Of a stretch of 64,000 nt of DNA, positions 63,701 to 64,000 are shown one piece after another. A model generated the notes under the pieces. The model had not been told where the DNA came from. It made no database searches and saw nothing but the letters and a program-made list of their open reading frames with translations. The first letter of the stretch is position 1. Every line of letters begins with the position of its first letter. Origin of the DNA: Granulicella sp. S156 (GTDB taxonomy: Bacteria > Acidobacteriota > Terriglobia > Terriglobales > Acidobacteriaceae); NCBI RefSeq assembly GCF_009766105.1, contig NZ_LMUH01000005.1, positions 62,001-126,000 of the forward strand, read 5' to 3'. A program made the position numbers and the translations under genes.

Positions 63701-64000
63701 TTACGGTCTACGATAGTTCCGGGGCGAGCACCTACACGGGCGGCACGGATAACAGTGGTGTTCTCGTAGATATCCTTAACTTTCACATGAACCGGAACTG
63801 CGGTGCTTCTGCTGCAAGGACGGCGTGCTTTACGACGGCGGATTTTGCGGCATCCGGCACTCAAACGGATTTCGGCAATTCTCCGCGCAATCAGTTCACC
63901 GGTCCGCACTATGCAGACACGGATCTCACCCTGGCCAAGAAGGTATATCGTCGCGAGGCTCTGAATCTTGAGATTGGCGCGAATGGCTTCAACCTGTTCA
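60724..64000 (+). CDS. TonB-dependent receptor with N-terminal carboxypeptidase-regulatory domain (cut by window edge)
   Basis: 1092 codons to the edge with no stop, so the last barrel strands are missing. Start ATG at 60724; a TTG just before is less likely. The signal peptide (LVLLFAALLVPGVVSAQ) is followed by ITGVVVDPTGALVPGATVKI (regulatory domain), a plug (QNLPAPGGDITTVAYTAPGV, GYGVQYGRGAGVIINFTTKS) and barrel strands such as FFFADYEGLHYV, HTLRFGYDFRRND and LKLTFGVRFDRTG. It is the third such receptor in 64 kb. The inverted sites upstream suggest a regulator other than LacI. Confidence 0.93.
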   Translation, partial: MKKFSAISPQILVLVLLFAALLVPGVVSAQNAVTGAITGVVVDPTGALVPGATVKIVDTATNATLKVVTNSEGRYSAPLLKPSKYEIDVTSNGLLSRPTTVVVSVGQIPNVDITLGLAGSNSAVTVSAQAAQLIDTQSPASIMTLTQSQIQNLPAPGGDITTVAYTAPGVVLNSGGAYGNFSSDGLPGTSNLYVLNGYDDEDPFLNLNNSGSSNLTLGQGEISEAAVVQNGYGVQYGRGAGVIINFTTKSGSNKFHGSANYFYNGTVLNANDWFNKQGGGARPHAVSNQWAANVGGPIWKDKLFFFADYEGLHYVLPAQGYVAFPTQAFQNAVLANIPAANVPLYQQAFGLYNASPNFAKAVPVTNGTGLLQDSANQLGCGSAALLGLPDGTGGTFGTTSSCTSSALATGANKNIEWLFTGRVDWNISDKHKIFGRYKMDRGTQPTYTSFVSPLFSTTSSQPSYEGQLNDTYVFTPHVVNQFIFAANWYTAYFGPSNTAATLAAFPTYFASMNDGGSNGAEAYLGNQNLGLSNEYIDGRNVSQYQFVDDLSVIKGNHTLRFGYDFRRNDITDDDAQQNFAGTYALFMGDFANGNLNSVINPKTSNSFGSQFTQQLTNNKSSYLALYNIGVYTQDEWQATQRLKLTFGVRFDRTGNPLCNNDCFSLYNGAFPRSGVTTSTPYSTLVNADQSHPFASVPKINPQARFGFNYDVAGDGRTVIRGGFGMFTDLYPAGFLDGFIANLPNVYNSTITSGSVGSSQIAGSANANSLASFNGVETGFKNQASSSSLTASIPGFAPPGLALAPSEFKNPTYLEFSLQLQHQFTKYDAVILAYAGNTGYDEILWNGTINAASSTGVAGLPTTQPDPNFGASTYYSNAAHSNYNGGSITYKHIDKGLSLNVNYTYSKALDDSSNGGTTNEPYNYNSYYAKSNWQIDPNSVRHLNYSVADYDIRNSLSLDFVYDMPFHFQNAIENQVLGGWIVAGKSFYRSGQPFTVYDSSGASTYTGGTDNSGVLVDILNFHMNRNCGASAARTACFTTADFAASGTQTDFGNSPRNQFTGPHYADTDLTLAKKVYRREALNLEIGANGFNLF

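Noticed and set aside
1-64000. tRNA or rRNA genes
   Set aside because: No acceptor-TPsiC pattern or rRNA-like block was recognised on reading; a tRNA scan would be decisive.

Overview
The window looks like chromosome of an acidobacterium of the class Terriglobia (Terriglobus/Granulicella/Edaphobacter type). This is inferred from content, not from a marker gene. It has high GC, three very large carboxypeptidase-regulatory-domain TonB-dependent receptors, a PadR plus duplicated-permease (ADOP) ABC pair, a TIGR03435 protein, DUF3857/transglutaminase and DUF2339 proteins, and many short palindromic intergenic repeats. No tRNA, rRNA, CRISPR array or intact transposase gene was seen.

Layout. 1-8.8 kb is a conserved core: thrS (cut by the left edge), a TonB receptor, then parB, parA and rsmG on the minus strand with four perfect parS sites between parA and rsmG, so this end should lie close to the replication origin. 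9-12.4 kb holds a divergent azoR / arsR-SRPBCC unit around a double operator, and a DUF3300 protein. 12.7-16.2 kb is a small accessory island: a three-helix membrane protein, a PIN-like DUF5615 protein and a convergent unknown gene. The two outer proteins share a GPNAR motif. 16.2-17.7 kb has no genes and is packed with palindromic repeats.

17.7-28.5 kb carries a cytochrome c, a RibD-like reductase, a TonB receptor behind two LacI-type operators, an MFS exporter, an erythromycin-esterase-like membrane protein and small unknowns. 28.7-34.4 kb has a class I amidotransferase and a tightly packed minus-strand cluster (outer-membrane barrel, cytochrome c, methyltransferase, two paralogous flavin-reductase-like proteins) that matches no system I know. 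34.6-41.3 kb has ruvA, mnmE, a TIGR03435 protein and the PadR/ADOP operon. 41.7-56.3 kb holds unknown membrane proteins, a 1401-residue transglutaminase/TPR protein, DUF2339, an M48 peptidase and an M28 peptidase. 56.5-64 kb has DUF2461, an HU protein, a GIY-YIG nuclease gene enclosed by inverted repeat arms, an ICMT-like methyltransferase, a cupin, rlmH, and a third TonB receptor cut by the right edge.

The most unusual signals are in the repeats. At least four intergenic families (A-D below) share one 3' end design. A separate hairpin module of about 45 nt sits inside members of different families, flanked by 7-10 nt direct repeats that look like target-site duplications. One family D pair encloses a GIY-YIG gene whose stop codon lies inside the repeat arm, while a gene-less pair of the same family lies 4 kb away.
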